64,000 nt of DNA. Source: CBDBZL01 sp031399025. GTDB lineage: Bacteria > Pseudomonadota > Alphaproteobacteria > Sphingomonadales > Sphingomonadaceae. The DNA lies in the NCBI GenBank assembly GCA_031399025.1, contig JANNOJ010000095.1, positions 1 to 64,000 of the forward strand, in the 5' to 3' direction. Both the position numbers and the translations under genes were made by a program. Below are positions 17,335-26,917 of this stretch, in pieces (the first letter of the stretch is position 1; every line of letters starts with the position of its first letter). Under the pieces are notes generated by a model, which did no database searches, had not been told where the DNA came from, and saw only the letters and a program-made list of their open reading frames with translations.

Positions 17335-18087
17335 ATGGACCAGGGGCCGCAACGCATCGAGGGGCAGGACGGCGCGCGCCGGCGCTTCCGCTATTTCGAC
17401 TTCGTCATGGCCGCCTTCGTCACCATCCTGCTGCTATCCAACGTGCTGGGCGCAGGCAAGGTGTCGGTCATCGAGCTGCCGTGGATCGGCCTGTGGCCGT
17501 TTGGCGCGGGCATCCTGTTCTTCCCCGTCTCCTACGTGATCGGCGACGTGCTGACCGAGGTCTACGGCTATGCCCATGCCCGCCGCTGCATCTGGGCGGG
17601 CTTTGGCGCGCTGCTGTTCATGGCGTTCATGGCCTTCGTGGTGGTCGCCCTGCCGCCCGCGCCCGATTGGGGCGGGCAGGCGGCCTACGAGCAGGTGTTC
17701 GGTCAGGTGCCGCGGATCGTGTTCGCTTCCATCGTTGCGTTCTGGGCGGGCGAGTTCGTCAACTCCTTCGTGCTCGCCCGAATGAAGGTGTGGACGCAGG
17801 GGCGCGCCTTGTGGACCCGCACCATCGGCTCCACCTTCGTGGGCCAGGGAGTGGACAGCGCGCTGTTCTACCCGCTCGCCTTCCTTGGCACAGACGGCTG
17901 GACCAGCGAACTGGTGGTGACCGTGGCGCTCACCCAATGGGCGCTCAAGACCGCGTGGGAGGCGCTGCTGACGCCGGTCACTTACTGGGTGGTGGGGTTC
18001 CTCAAGCGCCGGGAAGGGGTCGACGTGTTCGACACCGATACCGATTTCTCGCCCTTCGCGCGCGCGGCGAGCGGGGAGACCCCGTGA
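17335..18087 (+). CDS. Queuosine precursor transporter, YhhQ/VUT family
   Basis: This 250-residue inner-membrane protein has about six hydrophobic segments. Family motifs are FVTILLLSNVLGAGKV near the start, FFPVSYVIGDVLTEVYGY at about 62-79 and GSTFVGQGVDSALFYPLAF at about 162-180. YhhQ proteins import queuine or the 7-deazapurine precursors preQ0/preQ1 for tRNA queuosine. The queuosine gene queF lies 18 kb away. It is read alone from its own ATG, 70 bases past tRNA-Arg. Confidence 0.88.
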   Translation: MDQGPQRIEGQDGARRRFRYFDFVMAAFVTILLLSNVLGAGKVSVIELPWIGLWPFGAGILFFPVSYVIGDVLTEVYGYAHARRCIWAGFGALLFMAFMAFVVVALPPAPDWGGQAAYEQVFGQVPRIVFASIVAFWAGEFVNSFVLARMKVWTQGRALWTRTIGSTFVGQGVDSALFYPLAFLGTDGWTSELVVTVALTQWALKTAWEALLTPVTYWVVGFLKRREGVDVFDTDTDFSPFARAASGETP

Positions 18088-18106
18088 GGCTTTGGCCGCC
18101 GGCGGA

Positions 18107-18325
18107 TCAAACCGCCAGCAGCCAGACGGCAAGGTAGACCAGGATGAAGCTGCCCAACCCGATCACCGTGCCCAGGACAAAGATCAGGCGCATGATCACC
18201 GGGTCCATGCCGAAGTAATCGGCGAGCCCCGCGCAGATTCCGGCGAGCTTGCCATTGGCCTTGTCGAGCCGCAGCTTGCGCCCGCCCGGGATGTTCCCGG
18301 CGCTGTGGGGGTCGAGCTGGTTCAC
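18107..18325 (-). CDS. PspC domain protein
   Basis: A 72-residue protein with the PspC motif KLRLDKANGKLAGICAGLAD and YFGMDPVIMRLIFV, followed by a hydrophobic helix GLGSFILVYLAVWLLAV at the C-terminus. PspC proteins sit in the inner membrane and respond to envelope stress. The start is GTG at 18325, overlapping the stop of the tiny upstream gene (GTGTGA), so the two are coupled. No pspA or pspF is nearby. Confidence 0.85.
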   Translation of the reverse strand: MNQLDPHSAGNIPGGRKLRLDKANGKLAGICAGLADYFGMDPVIMRLIFVLGTVIGLGSFILVYLAVWLLAV

Positions 18326-18450
18326 ACCAGCACGCCCGCCAAGGTGATCGCCTGAGGGGTGGCGAAGCTCGAAACCAGCAGGGTGACGGTCATGGCGACC
18401 GCACCGAGGGCGGCGATGGCGCGCTGGGCGAAAGCGGTGAGGTGGGACAT
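18322..18450 (-). CDS. Small single-helix membrane protein, hypothetical
   Basis: A 42-residue protein starting MSHLTAFAQRAIAALGAVAM, with a single hydrophobic helix across about 10-31. It has an excellent ribosome site, AAGGAG seven bases before its ATG at 18450. Its TGA overlaps the PspC GTG start, which points to translational coupling and a shared envelope role. It resembles the short hydrophobic proteins often found upstream of pspC in sphingomonads. The function is not known. Confidence 0.7.
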   Translation of the reverse strand: MSHLTAFAQRAIAALGAVAMTVTLLVSSFATPQAITLAGVLV

Positions 18451-18675
18451 GGTGATCTCCTTATGGCAATTGGGGGATGGACCATCCATCCGATGAAACC
18501 TCCATTGCAGGACCCGTGCCAAAGTCGAAAAACGGCGCAAAAGCGTTGAATGCTTGATCCCGCGGCTTGCAGACGGCTGAACCATCGCCTCATAATGGCG
18601 CATTCCACCAATCATTGGCGATGCCGCTTTGTCATGGCTTTGCGGCGAGCGCTTGCCTAGGCCGCATGGCTCTGC

Positions 18676-19773
18676 ATGGCGCTCGACCTCGTTACCCTCA
18701 CGCACTTCCGCAACCATGCCGGGACCCGGCTGGAGGGGACGCGCGCGATCAACCTGCTGGTCGGCGAGAACGGTGCGGGCAAGACCAACGTGCTGGAGGC
18801 GGTCTCGCTGCTCGCCCCTGGCCGTGGCCTGCGCCGGGCCGCGCTCGCCGACATGGCGCGGGCGGGCGTCGCGCTCGGCTTCGCGGTCAGCGCGCAGCTG
18901 AATCCCGGCGACGCGAGCGAGCCGGTGCGGCTGGGCACCGGCGCCGCAGCCGAGCGCCCGGGTCGGCGGATCGTGCGCGTGGCCGGCGCCCAGGCCAGCG
19001 CGTCAGCCCTCGCCGAATGGCTGGCGATCGGCTGGCTGACCCCAGCGATGGACGGCCTGTTCACCGACAGCGCCGGGGCGCGGCGGCGCTATCTCGACCG
19101 GCTCACGCTGGCGCTCGACCCAGCCCATGCGCGCAACGCCGCGCGCTACGAGGCGGCGCTGCGTGAGCGCAACCGCCTGCTGGCCGATGCCGCCGAGCCC
19201 GACCCGGCCTGGCTGGAATCGCTCGAGGGGCAGATGGCGCAGGCCGGCGCCATGGTGGCGCAGGGTCGCGCGCGGCTGGTGGAGCGACTGGGCGCAGCGC
19301 TCGCCGAACAGCCCGAGCGGCCCTTCGCGCGCCCCGCCCTCGCCTATCTGCCCGCAGGCCCCCTGGAACCGGCCGACCTGGCCCGCGCCCTGGCCGCCGG
19401 CCGCGCGCGCGACCGGATGGCGCAGCGCACGCGGGAGGGGCCGCACCGTGACGAGCTGGAGGTTCGAATGACCGGCACGAGCCAGGGCCCGGGCACCCCC
19501 GCGGCGCTTGCCTCCACCGGCGAGCAGAAGGCGATGCTGATCGCCATCACCCTGGCCCATGCCGAGCTGGCTGCGGCGGGGCGGCCAAGCGTACTGCTGC
19601 TCGACGAGGTGGCCGCCCATCTCGATCCACTGCGACGGGCGGCGCTGTTCGAGCGGCTCGCCGCCGGCCGGGCGCAGGTGTGGCTGACCGGGACCGAGCT
19701 CGCGCCGTTCGACCCTTTTGCCGACACCGCGGCGGTATGGCGGGTGGCCGCGGGCTCAGCCGCGCGGCTTTAG
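18676..19773 (+). CDS. recF: DNA replication and repair protein RecF
   Basis: RecF is an SMC-like ATPase that loads RecA at gaps with RecO and RecR. The 365-residue protein has the Walker A GENGAGKT at 30-37, the signature region with ASTGEQKAMLIAITLAHAEL and the Walker B VLLLDEVAAHLD near 314-325. The length is normal. It lies away from dnaA/dnaN, as is common in this order. The 225 bases upstream hold no gene and must contain its promoter and that of the divergent small-protein/pspC pair. Confidence 0.93.
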   Translation: MALDLVTLTHFRNHAGTRLEGTRAINLLVGENGAGKTNVLEAVSLLAPGRGLRRAALADMARAGVALGFAVSAQLNPGDASEPVRLGTGAAAERPGRRIVRVAGAQASASALAEWLAIGWLTPAMDGLFTDSAGARRRYLDRLTLALDPAHARNAARYEAALRERNRLLADAAEPDPAWLESLEGQMAQAGAMVAQGRARLVERLGAALAEQPERPFARPALAYLPAGPLEPADLARALAAGRARDRMAQRTREGPHRDELEVRMTGTSQGPGTPAALASTGEQKAMLIAITLAHAELAAAGRPSVLLLDEVAAHLDPLRRAALFERLAAGRAQVWLTGTELAPFDPFADTAAVWRVAAGSAARL

Positions 19774-19794
19774 GCCACCCAGTCATAGATCGCG

Positions 19795-19870
19795 GCGGTA
19801 TCTTCATCGAAGCGAGCTTGGTCAGGGCGAGATAGTCTTGGGGCGTGCTTTTCGTAGCGCGTGGTGCGCG
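19795..19870 (-). pseudogene. Possible IS5-type transposase C-terminal remnant
   Basis: On the minus strand TRYEKHA is followed, one frame over, by QDYLALTKLASMKI. This resembles the TRYEKxAxNYLALxKLASIRI end of IS5-family transposases. Only about 25 residues can be matched and there is one frameshift. The rest of the 239-base interval between recF and the esterase gene (19774-20012) shows nothing else recognisable. Confidence 0.35.
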
Positions 19871-20012
19871 ATCAATCGATCATCGGCAGATCGCCTTCGC
19901 AGGCCCGCGACCGCCGCGAAGGACCGGTACCGACCTGCGCCATCGCCAAACTCCTTCGCCGAGCTCGAACCAAACCTCTCCGACCTCGGCCGACGCTTCA
20001 TGCGTGCGTGAG

Positions 20013-20723
20013 CTAGCCGGCGTCGCTCTCCGGCAGCGCGGCGACGACCTCGTCCACGGTCGCGGCGACCAGCGCCTCGACGCCGGCCGCAGTCGGATGG
20101 ATGCGATCCGGCTGGATCAGCTCGGGCCGTGCGAGCATCGGCTCCATGAAGAACGGCACCAGCGCCGCGCCCGTCTCCGCCGCCAGCTCGGGATAGATGG
20201 CATCGAACGCACTCACGAAATCCGCACCCAGATTGGGCGGCGCGCGCATCCCCATCAGCAATACGGGAATGCCGCGCTCCTCCAGCTGCGCGAGGATGGC
20301 GGCAAGGTTGCGCCGCGTTTCGGCAGGCGCGATGCCGCGCAGCAGGTCGTTGCCGCCCAACTCGACGATGGCGAGGTCGGGCGCCTCGCTCTGATTGTCG
20401 AGCACGAAGGCGAGCCGCTGCAGGCCCGCCTGCGTGGTATCGCCCGAGACCCCGGCATCGGCGACCTCGGCATCGATGCCGCGCCGCCGCAGCGCCGCCT
20501 CCAGCACCGCCGGGTAGCCCTCGCCCTCGGCGACATTGTAGCCGGCGAACAGGCTGTCGCCAAAGGCCAGGATGCGCACCGGCGGGCCGCTGACGGGCGC
20601 CGCCTCATCCTGCGCGGCGGAGGCGCTTTCCTGCGGCGCCGGCGCAGGCGCCTGGCTGCCGCACGCGGCTAAGGCGCCTGGCAGCGCAACTGTCAGCGCC
20701 AACGCCCAGAACCGCTTACCCAT
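20013..20723 (-). CDS. SGNH/GDSL arylesterase, TesA-like, predicted lipoprotein
   Basis: A hydrolase related to TesA (thioesterase I/lysophospholipase L1). From the ATG at 20723 it has 236 residues. A lipoprotein signal ends with lipobox LAAC (Cys21). The SGNH blocks are ILAFGDSLFAGYN with the nucleophilic serine, a glycine in DAGVSGDTT, the asparagine in IVELGGNDLLRG and the D-x-x-H pair in PDRIHPT near the end. It is divergent from the ABC ATPase/permease pair with 57 bases between. This is the tesA/ybbA/ybbP layout known from enterobacteria. An earlier in-frame start adds 12 residues ahead of the signal and was rejected. Confidence 0.9.
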   Translation of the reverse strand: MGKRFWALALTVALPGALAACGSQAPAPAPQESASAAQDEAAPVSGPPVRILAFGDSLFAGYNVAEGEGYPAVLEAALRRRGIDAEVADAGVSGDTTQAGLQRLAFVLDNQSEAPDLAIVELGGNDLLRGIAPAETRRNLAAILAQLEERGIPVLLMGMRAPPNLGADFVSAFDAIYPELAAETGAALVPFFMEPMLARPELIQPDRIHPTAAGVEALVAATVDEVVAALPESDAG

Positions 20724-20780
20724 CGACCACCGTCTTTCCGCTCCCTTGCTTGGGCGCACTCCCTATGCCATCGGGCGGCG

Positions 20781-21512
20781 GTGGCAAGCCCGGCTGACAG
20801 CACTCCTGCGATCGTGGCGCGCGATCTGCGCCTGACCCTGGGAGAACCGCCCGCCGCGGTCGAAATCCTGCGCGGCATCGACCTCACCGTCCCGCTCGGC
20901 CAGACGCTGGCGCTGCTCGGCCCCTCGGGCTCGGGCAAGAGCTCGCTGATGGCGGTGCTCACCGGGCTGGAGCGGGCGACCTCCGGCACGCTGGAGGTGG
21001 CCGGCGCCGATTTCGCAGCAATGGGCGAGGATGCGCTGGCGCTGGCGCGGCGCGGGCGGATCGGCATCGTCCTGCAGGCCTTCCACCTGCTCCCCACCAT
21101 GACCGCGCAGGAGAATGTCGCGGTGCCGATGGAGCTGGCGGGTGCGGCCGACGCCTGGAGCCGGGCCGCCGAGGAGCTCGCCGCGGTGGGCCTGGGCCAT
21201 CGCCTGACGCATTATCCCGCGCAGCTTTCGGGCGGCGAGCAGCAGCGCGTCGCCATCGCCCGCGCCATCGCCGCGCGCCCGCCGCTGATCTTCGCCGACG
21301 AGCCCACCGGCAATCTCGACACGGCGACCGGCGCGGGGATCGTCGACGTGCTGTTCCGCCGCCGCGCCGAAACCGGGGCGACATTGCTGGTGATCACCCA
21401 CGACGAGGCGCTGGCGGTCCGCTGCGAGCGGATCGTGACGCTGGCCGACGGCCGCATCGTCAGCGACCGGCTCGCGAGCGAACCGGCGGCAGGCGAACGC
21501 GCGGCGCGATGA
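20781..21512 (+). CDS. ABC transporter ATP-binding protein, YbbA/LolD-like
   Basis: This 243-residue ATPase has Walker A GPSGSGKS at 47-54, the Q-loop in GIVLQAFHLLP, the signature LSGGEQQR, Walker B LIFADEP and the H-loop ITHDEA. It belongs to the MacB/LolD/YbbA class, which drives periplasmic work through FtsX-type permeases. The start is GTG. Its TGA overlaps the permease ATG (ATGA at 21509-21512), so the two form one complex. The divergent tesA-like gene supports the YbbA assignment over LolD. Confidence 0.9.
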   Translation: MASPADSTPAIVARDLRLTLGEPPAAVEILRGIDLTVPLGQTLALLGPSGSGKSSLMAVLTGLERATSGTLEVAGADFAAMGEDALALARRGRIGIVLQAFHLLPTMTAQENVAVPMELAGAADAWSRAAEELAAVGLGHRLTHYPAQLSGGEQQRVAIARAIAARPPLIFADEPTGNLDTATGAGIVDVLFRRRAETGATLLVITHDEALAVRCERIVTLADGRIVSDRLASEPAAGERAAR

Positions 21513-24034
21513 GCACGCTCACCTGGGCGGCCGCCTGGCGCATCGCCCGGCGCGACCTGCATCGCCGGTTCCGCGGGCTTCGGTTGCTGCTGGTCTGCCT
21601 GTTCCTGGGGGTCGGCGCGCTGGCCGCGATCGGCTCGCTCACCGCCGCGATCCAGGGCGAACTCGACGCCCAGGGGCAGACGCTGCTGGGCGGCGATCTA
21701 GAGGTGGAGGTCTGGCAGCGGCCGCTCAGCGAGGAGGAGACCGCTTTCCTCGCAAGCTACGGCACGGTGAGCGGCGGCTTGCGCTTGCAGGCAATGGCCA
21801 GCGCGGGAGACGCCGCCGCGCCGGTGGAGCTGAAGGCGGTCGACGCCAACTGGCCGCTCTACGGCGAACTCGTGCTCGAAGGCGGCAGCCGGATGGGCCC
21901 GCCGCCGCCGGGCCAGGCGTTCCTCGACCCGGGCGCGGCCGAGCGGCTGGGGGTGCGCCCGGGCGACACGATCCGGATCGGCACGGCCGATGTAACCGTG
22001 GCCGGCATCATCGCCGACGAGCCCGATCGCCTCAGCGAAGGTTTTGCCTTGGGCCAGACGGTGATCGTGCCCGCCGACCTGCCGGCCGCCGCCGGCCTTA
22101 TTGCGCCCGGCTCGATGTACGAAACGAAGGCCCGGGTGCGCTTCGCCGGCGACCCCGACCCGGCGCAGGTGGAAGAGCAACTGCTCGAACGCTTTCCCGG
22201 CTCCGGGCTCGACAGCCGCACGCGCGACAGCGCCTCGCCCGGTGCCGAGCGGTTCCTGGGGCGGATGAGCGAGTTCCTGATCCTGGTGGGCCTGGCCGCG
22301 TTGGTGATCGCGGGCATCGGCATCGGCGGCGGGGTCGCCTCCTACCTCGACCAGCGCCGCCAGGGCATCGCCACGCTCAAGATCCTGGGCGCGGCGAGCG
22401 GCGATATCGCCCGCATCTATGCGCTGCAGGTGGGCGCGGCGGCGCTGGCGGGCTCGCTGGCGGGGGTCGTGGCGGGCGTGCTGGTGACGCCGCTGCTGGC
22501 AAGCGCCCTGGGCGCGCTGTTGCCGGTGAGCACCGGGTTCACCGTGCATATGCCCTCGCTGCTGCGCGCCGCCGCCTTCGGCCTCTTGGTGACGCTGATC
22601 TTCGCCGCCCCGCCCATCCTGCGCGCGCGCGACTTTCCGGCGATGGCGCTGATGCGCGCGCGCGTCACCCCGCTGGCGCGGCAATGGCGCAGCGCCGCGC
22701 TGCCGGTCGGCCTGGGCCTGGCGGGCGTGGCGCTGCTGGCGATTGCCGGCTCGCCGCAGCCTTACCTCAGCGCGCTGTTCCTCGCCGGGGCCGCGGGGGT
22801 GCTGGGGCTGCTGGCGCTGCTCGGCTGGGCGATCCGCGCCGCCGCCCGCCGCGTGCCGCGCCCGCGCCACCCGATCGCACGGCTGGGCCTGGCCAATCTC
22901 CACCGGCCGGGCTCGGCGACCGGCGCGCTGGTCACCGCGCTCGGCTTCGGCCTTGCCGCCTTCGTCCTCTTGGCCGCGGTGCAGACCAGCCTGGACGGCA
23001 ATATCCGCCGCTCGGTGCCCGCGATCGCGCCCGATTTCTTCGTCCTCGACGTGCCCCGCGAGCGCGCCGGCGAGTTCAGCGCGCTGGTCGAGGCGCGCGC
23101 CCCGGCAGCGGTGGTCGAAGCGACGCCGGTGCTGCGCGGCACCGTGCTCGCCTACGGCCCCGCGGAAGCGCCGGTGATCGTCGCCGAGCTCGAGGAGGTG
23201 CCCGAGGGCGCTTGGGGCCTCTCGGGCGAGCGCGGCCTCACCTATGCCGCGCGCCTGCCGCTGGGCAATTCGCTGACGCAGGGTGATTGGTGGTCGGCCG
23301 GCTACACCGGCGCCCCGCTGGTCTCGGTCGACGAGGAGCTGGCCGAGGCGGCCGGCATGGAGCTTGGCGACATCGTCACCGTGGGCGTGCTCGGCGTCGA
23401 GCACACCGCGCGCATCGCCAATTTCCGCCGGATCGACTGGGAAAGCCTGGGCTTCAACTACCTGTTCATCTTCTCGCCCAACACCTTTGCCGAGACCCCG
23501 CACAACCTGGCCGCCACCGTGCAGCTGCCGGCAGCTGGCACGCCGGGCGCACCCGGCCTGCTGCCCGCGCTGGTCCGCGCCTTTCCCACCAGCTCGGTGA
23601 TCGAGGTCGGGCCGCTCCTCACCCAAGCGCGCACCATCCTCGACCAGGTGGCGCTGGCGATCCTGGCGGCGGCCTCGGTGGCGGTGCTGGCGGGGATCGC
23701 GGTGCTGATCGGCGCCATCGCCGCGGCGCGCGCGGCCCGCATCTACGATACCGTGATCCTGCGCGTGCTGGGGGCCAGCCGGGGCCAGCTGCTCGGGCTG
23801 CAACTGGCCGAGTTCGGCCTGCTGGCGCTGGTCCTGGCCGGGGTGGCGCTGGGGCTGGGCACCGGGCTGGGCTGGCTGGTGATCACCCAGCTGTTCGAAT
23901 TCGACTGGCTGCCCGACTGGCCGCAGATCCTGGCGGTGCTCGGCGCGGGCCTCGCCCTGGTACTGCTGTTCGCGCTGGGCGCCTCGCTGCCGCTGCTGCG
24001 CGCCCGGCCGGCGAGCACGCTGCGCTCGCTTTAG
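21509..24034 (+). CDS. FtsX-like ABC permease, YbbP family
   Basis: An 841-residue permease. A first helix at about 23-45 is followed by a periplasmic domain (about 50-250). Then come two FtsX-type blocks of three to four helices, starting LILVGLAALVIAGIGIGGG near 255 and again LAILAAASVAVLAGIAVLIG near 715. A second periplasmic part lies at about 500-710. This two-module layout is typical of YbbP rather than the shorter LolC/E. Its natural substrate is unknown. It overlaps the ATPase gene by 4 bases. Confidence 0.9.
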   Translation: MSTLTWAAAWRIARRDLHRRFRGLRLLLVCLFLGVGALAAIGSLTAAIQGELDAQGQTLLGGDLEVEVWQRPLSEEETAFLASYGTVSGGLRLQAMASAGDAAAPVELKAVDANWPLYGELVLEGGSRMGPPPPGQAFLDPGAAERLGVRPGDTIRIGTADVTVAGIIADEPDRLSEGFALGQTVIVPADLPAAAGLIAPGSMYETKARVRFAGDPDPAQVEEQLLERFPGSGLDSRTRDSASPGAERFLGRMSEFLILVGLAALVIAGIGIGGGVASYLDQRRQGIATLKILGAASGDIARIYALQVGAAALAGSLAGVVAGVLVTPLLASALGALLPVSTGFTVHMPSLLRAAAFGLLVTLIFAAPPILRARDFPAMALMRARVTPLARQWRSAALPVGLGLAGVALLAIAGSPQPYLSALFLAGAAGVLGLLALLGWAIRAAARRVPRPRHPIARLGLANLHRPGSATGALVTALGFGLAAFVLLAAVQTSLDGNIRRSVPAIAPDFFVLDVPRERAGEFSALVEARAPAAVVEATPVLRGTVLAYGPAEAPVIVAELEEVPEGAWGLSGERGLTYAARLPLGNSLTQGDWWSAGYTGAPLVSVDEELAEAAGMELGDIVTVGVLGVEHTARIANFRRIDWESLGFNYLFIFSPNTFAETPHNLAATVQLPAAGTPGAPGLLPALVRAFPTSSVIEVGPLLTQARTILDQVALAILAAASVAVLAGIAVLIGAIAAARAARIYDTVILRVLGASRGQLLGLQLAEFGLLALVLAGVALGLGTGLGWLVITQLFEFDWLPDWPQILAVLGAGLALVLLFALGASLPLLRARPASTLRSL

Positions 24035-24279
24035 GGAAAGACTACAGCCTGCGAACGATCCTTGGATCGGGGCCGAAACCATCGCGGCCCGGCCGTTCCG
24101 GGCAGCGCGAGCACCATCGGCCAGGCGACGGCGCCCAGAATGCCGACGATCGGGATGACCGAAGCGACGATCATGCCCGGATATCGCCAGCCTGGGATGG
24201 CGCGGTCGCGCAGCCGGCGAATGGCTGCCCGCAATGCGCGCGCCTGCCTAGCGCAAGCGCCACCGGGCCGTGGCGCCAT
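24031..24279 (-). CDS. Possible small membrane protein
   Basis: An 82-residue minus-strand frame with one strongly hydrophobic helix, MIVASVIPIVGILGAVAWPM, and a charged tail. It would begin inside the end of the following receptor gene. An internal ATG at that helix gives a shorter protein. It has no recognised family and no clear ribosome site. It is listed because it fills the 213-base interval between the permease and receptor genes, but it could be a chance frame. Confidence 0.25.
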   Translation of the reverse strand: MAPRPGGACARQARALRAAIRRLRDRAIPGWRYPGMIVASVIPIVGILGAVAWPMVLALPGTAGPRWFRPRSKDRSQAVVFP

Positions 24280-26917
24280 AGGTGCGCGGCTGGTTGGTGT
24301 AGCCCGACACCGCGAGCGACTGCGCCACCGAATCGAAGATCGACACCAGGTGGCGGTCGTCGAGCAGGTTGCGCCCCCAGACCGACAGCTCCAGCCCGAA
24401 TCCGGTGAAGACGTAGGTGAGCGAGGCGGACAGGTCCTTCACCACACGGCTGAACTGGTCGGCCGCCGCGATGGCGGCGTCCTGCCCCTGGCTGAGGAAC
24501 CCGGGCAGGCCCTCGACGATGTTGGTTTCCGATTCGTAATGATAGGTCGAACGCAGCACCAGCTCATCGCCGCTCGCCAGCGGCTGCGCCCATTGGCCGC
24601 CCACCACCACCGTCCAGGGCGGCACGCCGGCCACGCTGCGGCCCGACAGATCTCCCACCGACGATAGCGGGAACTCATCGTAGGTGGCATCCAGCCAGGT
24701 CACCCCCAGATTGAGCGTGAGCTGGGCGACCGGGTTGGCGGTGCCTTCGAATTCCACGCCGTAGGTCCGCTGCTTGCCCGCATTGGCGAGAAAGAAGCCG
24801 GTGCCGGTGAAGATGTTGGACTGGAACCCATCGATATCCTGCCGGAAGCCCGTCAGATTGGCCGAATAGCTGCCCCAATTGCCCTTCAGGCCAAGCTCGA
24901 TGACGCTCGATTGCTCGGGCCCTGCGAACCGGCTGCCGTAAGTCAGATTGTTCACCGCCAGGCCGTTGGCGGCCAATGCCGCGGCGTCGTCGGCGAAGGG
25001 CCGGCTGTCGCGCGAGAGGTTGAACGAGCTGGCCTTGAAGCCGGTCGCGTAGCTGGCGTAGACGTTGACGTCGGGGGTCATATCGTAGGCCAGGCGCACG
25101 GTGTAAGCGAGGTCATTGTCCGCAGTCTCGCCGCTCTCGACCGCGTTGGGGATGTTGACGAAGGGCGGGAAAATCTGGAGCGCCTGGGCATCCAGCAGCG
25201 AATTGACCTCGGCGTTGGTGTCGTTGGCATCGGCAAACGCCTGCGCGCCCGCGCGCACCTGGGCAAAGCCCGCGGGGTCGGCCTGAGCAAAGGCGTTGAT
25301 CTCGGCCTGCGATGCGGCCCGGCCGAGTTGGAGCAGATTGCCCACGGTGGTGGCGATGCCCTGCGCGGTGATCGCGCGGTTGCCGGCATCCACCAGGTCG
25401 ATGCCCGAGAACACATCGGTGGACCGGTAATCGGTGACCGCCTGCTTGTCGTCCATCGTGTAATTGCCGCCCAGCGTCAGCACCAGGCCGTCCGTCAGCT
25501 CGACATCCAGCTGGCCGAACACCGACAGCGCCTGGTTGTCGAGCAGGAAGGTGCCGGTCTCCAACAGGCCCGGCACGAAGAACTGGCCCGCGAACTGCGC
25601 GGGATTGCCGTAGAGCGAGCCAAGCGTGGCCTCCAGATCGGCCACCGCGGCGCCGCTGCCATTGCCGCCGAGCGCCAGGTCGACGAACGGGCGATAAGCG
25701 GCGCCCCGGGTTACGGTCTGGTCCTCGCGCACGCTCTCGTCGAAATAGTACAACCCGGCCAGCGCGCTGACCGGCCCGAACGTGCCCGAGGCGCGCAGCT
25801 CCTGAGTGAAGGTGTCGAGCGTCTGCCCATTATCGCGGCGCAACAGGTCGGCCGAGGTGAAGTCCACATCCTGGACATATTCGCCGACGGTCTCGCGGTA
25901 GGCGGTGATCGAGGTGAGCGCCACCGATCCCAGGTCCCAGTCCAGCTGGCCCGAAACGCCGGCATTGTCGATGCGGTTGGTGGAGGGGAAATTGTTGTAG
26001 ACCACGTTGGCGAAGCGGTCGGCCGGGTCGCTCACCTGGCCGCCCAGCGCCCGGATCGCGGCGGTGGCGGCCGAGCTCTGCAGGTTGACGACCCCGCAGC
26101 ATTCCTCGTCGATCCGATCGACATCGATGATCAGCCGGGCGGTGAACGGGCCGCCGGCGTCGAACAGCGCCTGGCCGCGCACGAACCAGCGGTCGCGCTC
26201 GTTGGTGCGCGTGCCGGTGCCCTCGTCGCGGTTGTAGCCGTCGCGCTGGTTGATGCCGGCCGCCAGGCTCACCGCGAAGCTGTCGTCGAGCGGGGCGCTG
26301 ACATAGCCCTTGGCGACCCGGGCATCGTAATTGCCGTAGGACAATTCGAGCGAGGCGGTGGGGGTGAAGGAGGGCGCGCGGGTGACAATGGAGATGACCC
26401 CCGCGCTCGCGTTTTTGCCGAACAGGGTGGACTGCGGCCCGCGCAGCACCTCGATGCGCGCCACGTCGGGCAAGTCGCCGATCTGGGCGGAGGTGCGCGA
26501 GCGATAGACGCCGTCGACGAACACGCCGACCGACGGCTCGATCCCGGCGTTGTTGGCCCCGTTGCCGAAGCCGCGGATGATGAAATTGGTGTTGGCCGAG
26601 CTCTGCAGCTGCGTCACCCGCAGCGAAGGCACCACCGATTGCAGATCGCGCAGGTCGCGGATCTGCTCGCGCTCCAGCGTCTCGGCGGTAGTGACGGTGA
26701 CCGCGACCGGGATCTCCTGCAGCGTCTGCTCGCGCTTGGTGGCGGTGACGATGATGGCGTTCCCGGTGGCATCGTCATCCGCCGCCGCGGCGGTCTCGGC
26801 CGGCAGGGGCTCGGCGTCCTGCGCCAGCACGCCGCCGGGGGCGAACGCGGCGCCGGCAACGCCGCACAGGATGATCGCACGGCGGGCGCGGCCCGCGCCC
26901 GCAGCATGGTAGCCCAT
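24248..26917 (-). CDS. TonB-dependent outer-membrane receptor
   Basis: An 889-residue receptor with a signal peptide (about 1-33, cut near VLAQ-DAE), a TonB-box-like IIVTATKREQT, a plug domain with IEVLRGPQSTLFGKNASAG, and a long barrel ending in RWRLR. GGAGAGG precedes the ATG at 26917 and supports this start over one 22 codons upstream. The plug motif FGKNASAGVISIVT is typical of sphingomonad receptors for plant- or steroid-derived compounds, but the ligand cannot be stated. No catabolic or regulatory genes adjoin it, and typA diverges on the other side after 263 bases. Confidence 0.92.
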   Translation of the reverse strand: MGYHAAGAGRARRAIILCGVAGAAFAPGGVLAQDAEPLPAETAAAADDDATGNAIIVTATKREQTLQEIPVAVTVTTAETLEREQIRDLRDLQSVVPSLRVTQLQSSANTNFIIRGFGNGANNAGIEPSVGVFVDGVYRSRTSAQIGDLPDVARIEVLRGPQSTLFGKNASAGVISIVTRAPSFTPTASLELSYGNYDARVAKGYVSAPLDDSFAVSLAAGINQRDGYNRDEGTGTRTNERDRWFVRGQALFDAGGPFTARLIIDVDRIDEECCGVVNLQSSAATAAIRALGGQVSDPADRFANVVYNNFPSTNRIDNAGVSGQLDWDLGSVALTSITAYRETVGEYVQDVDFTSADLLRRDNGQTLDTFTQELRASGTFGPVSALAGLYYFDESVREDQTVTRGAAYRPFVDLALGGNGSGAAVADLEATLGSLYGNPAQFAGQFFVPGLLETGTFLLDNQALSVFGQLDVELTDGLVLTLGGNYTMDDKQAVTDYRSTDVFSGIDLVDAGNRAITAQGIATTVGNLLQLGRAASQAEINAFAQADPAGFAQVRAGAQAFADANDTNAEVNSLLDAQALQIFPPFVNIPNAVESGETADNDLAYTVRLAYDMTPDVNVYASYATGFKASSFNLSRDSRPFADDAAALAANGLAVNNLTYGSRFAGPEQSSVIELGLKGNWGSYSANLTGFRQDIDGFQSNIFTGTGFFLANAGKQRTYGVEFEGTANPVAQLTLNLGVTWLDATYDEFPLSSVGDLSGRSVAGVPPWTVVVGGQWAQPLASGDELVLRSTYHYESETNIVEGLPGFLSQGQDAAIAAADQFSRVVKDLSASLTYVFTGFGLELSVWGRNLLDDRHLVSIFDSVAQSLAVSGYTNQPRTYGATARWRLR

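Noticed and set aside
21698..24082. A 794-codon open frame on the minus strand
   Set aside because: It is the reverse of the YbbP-like permease gene, is dominated by Arg/Gln/His/Gly repeats and shows no domain.
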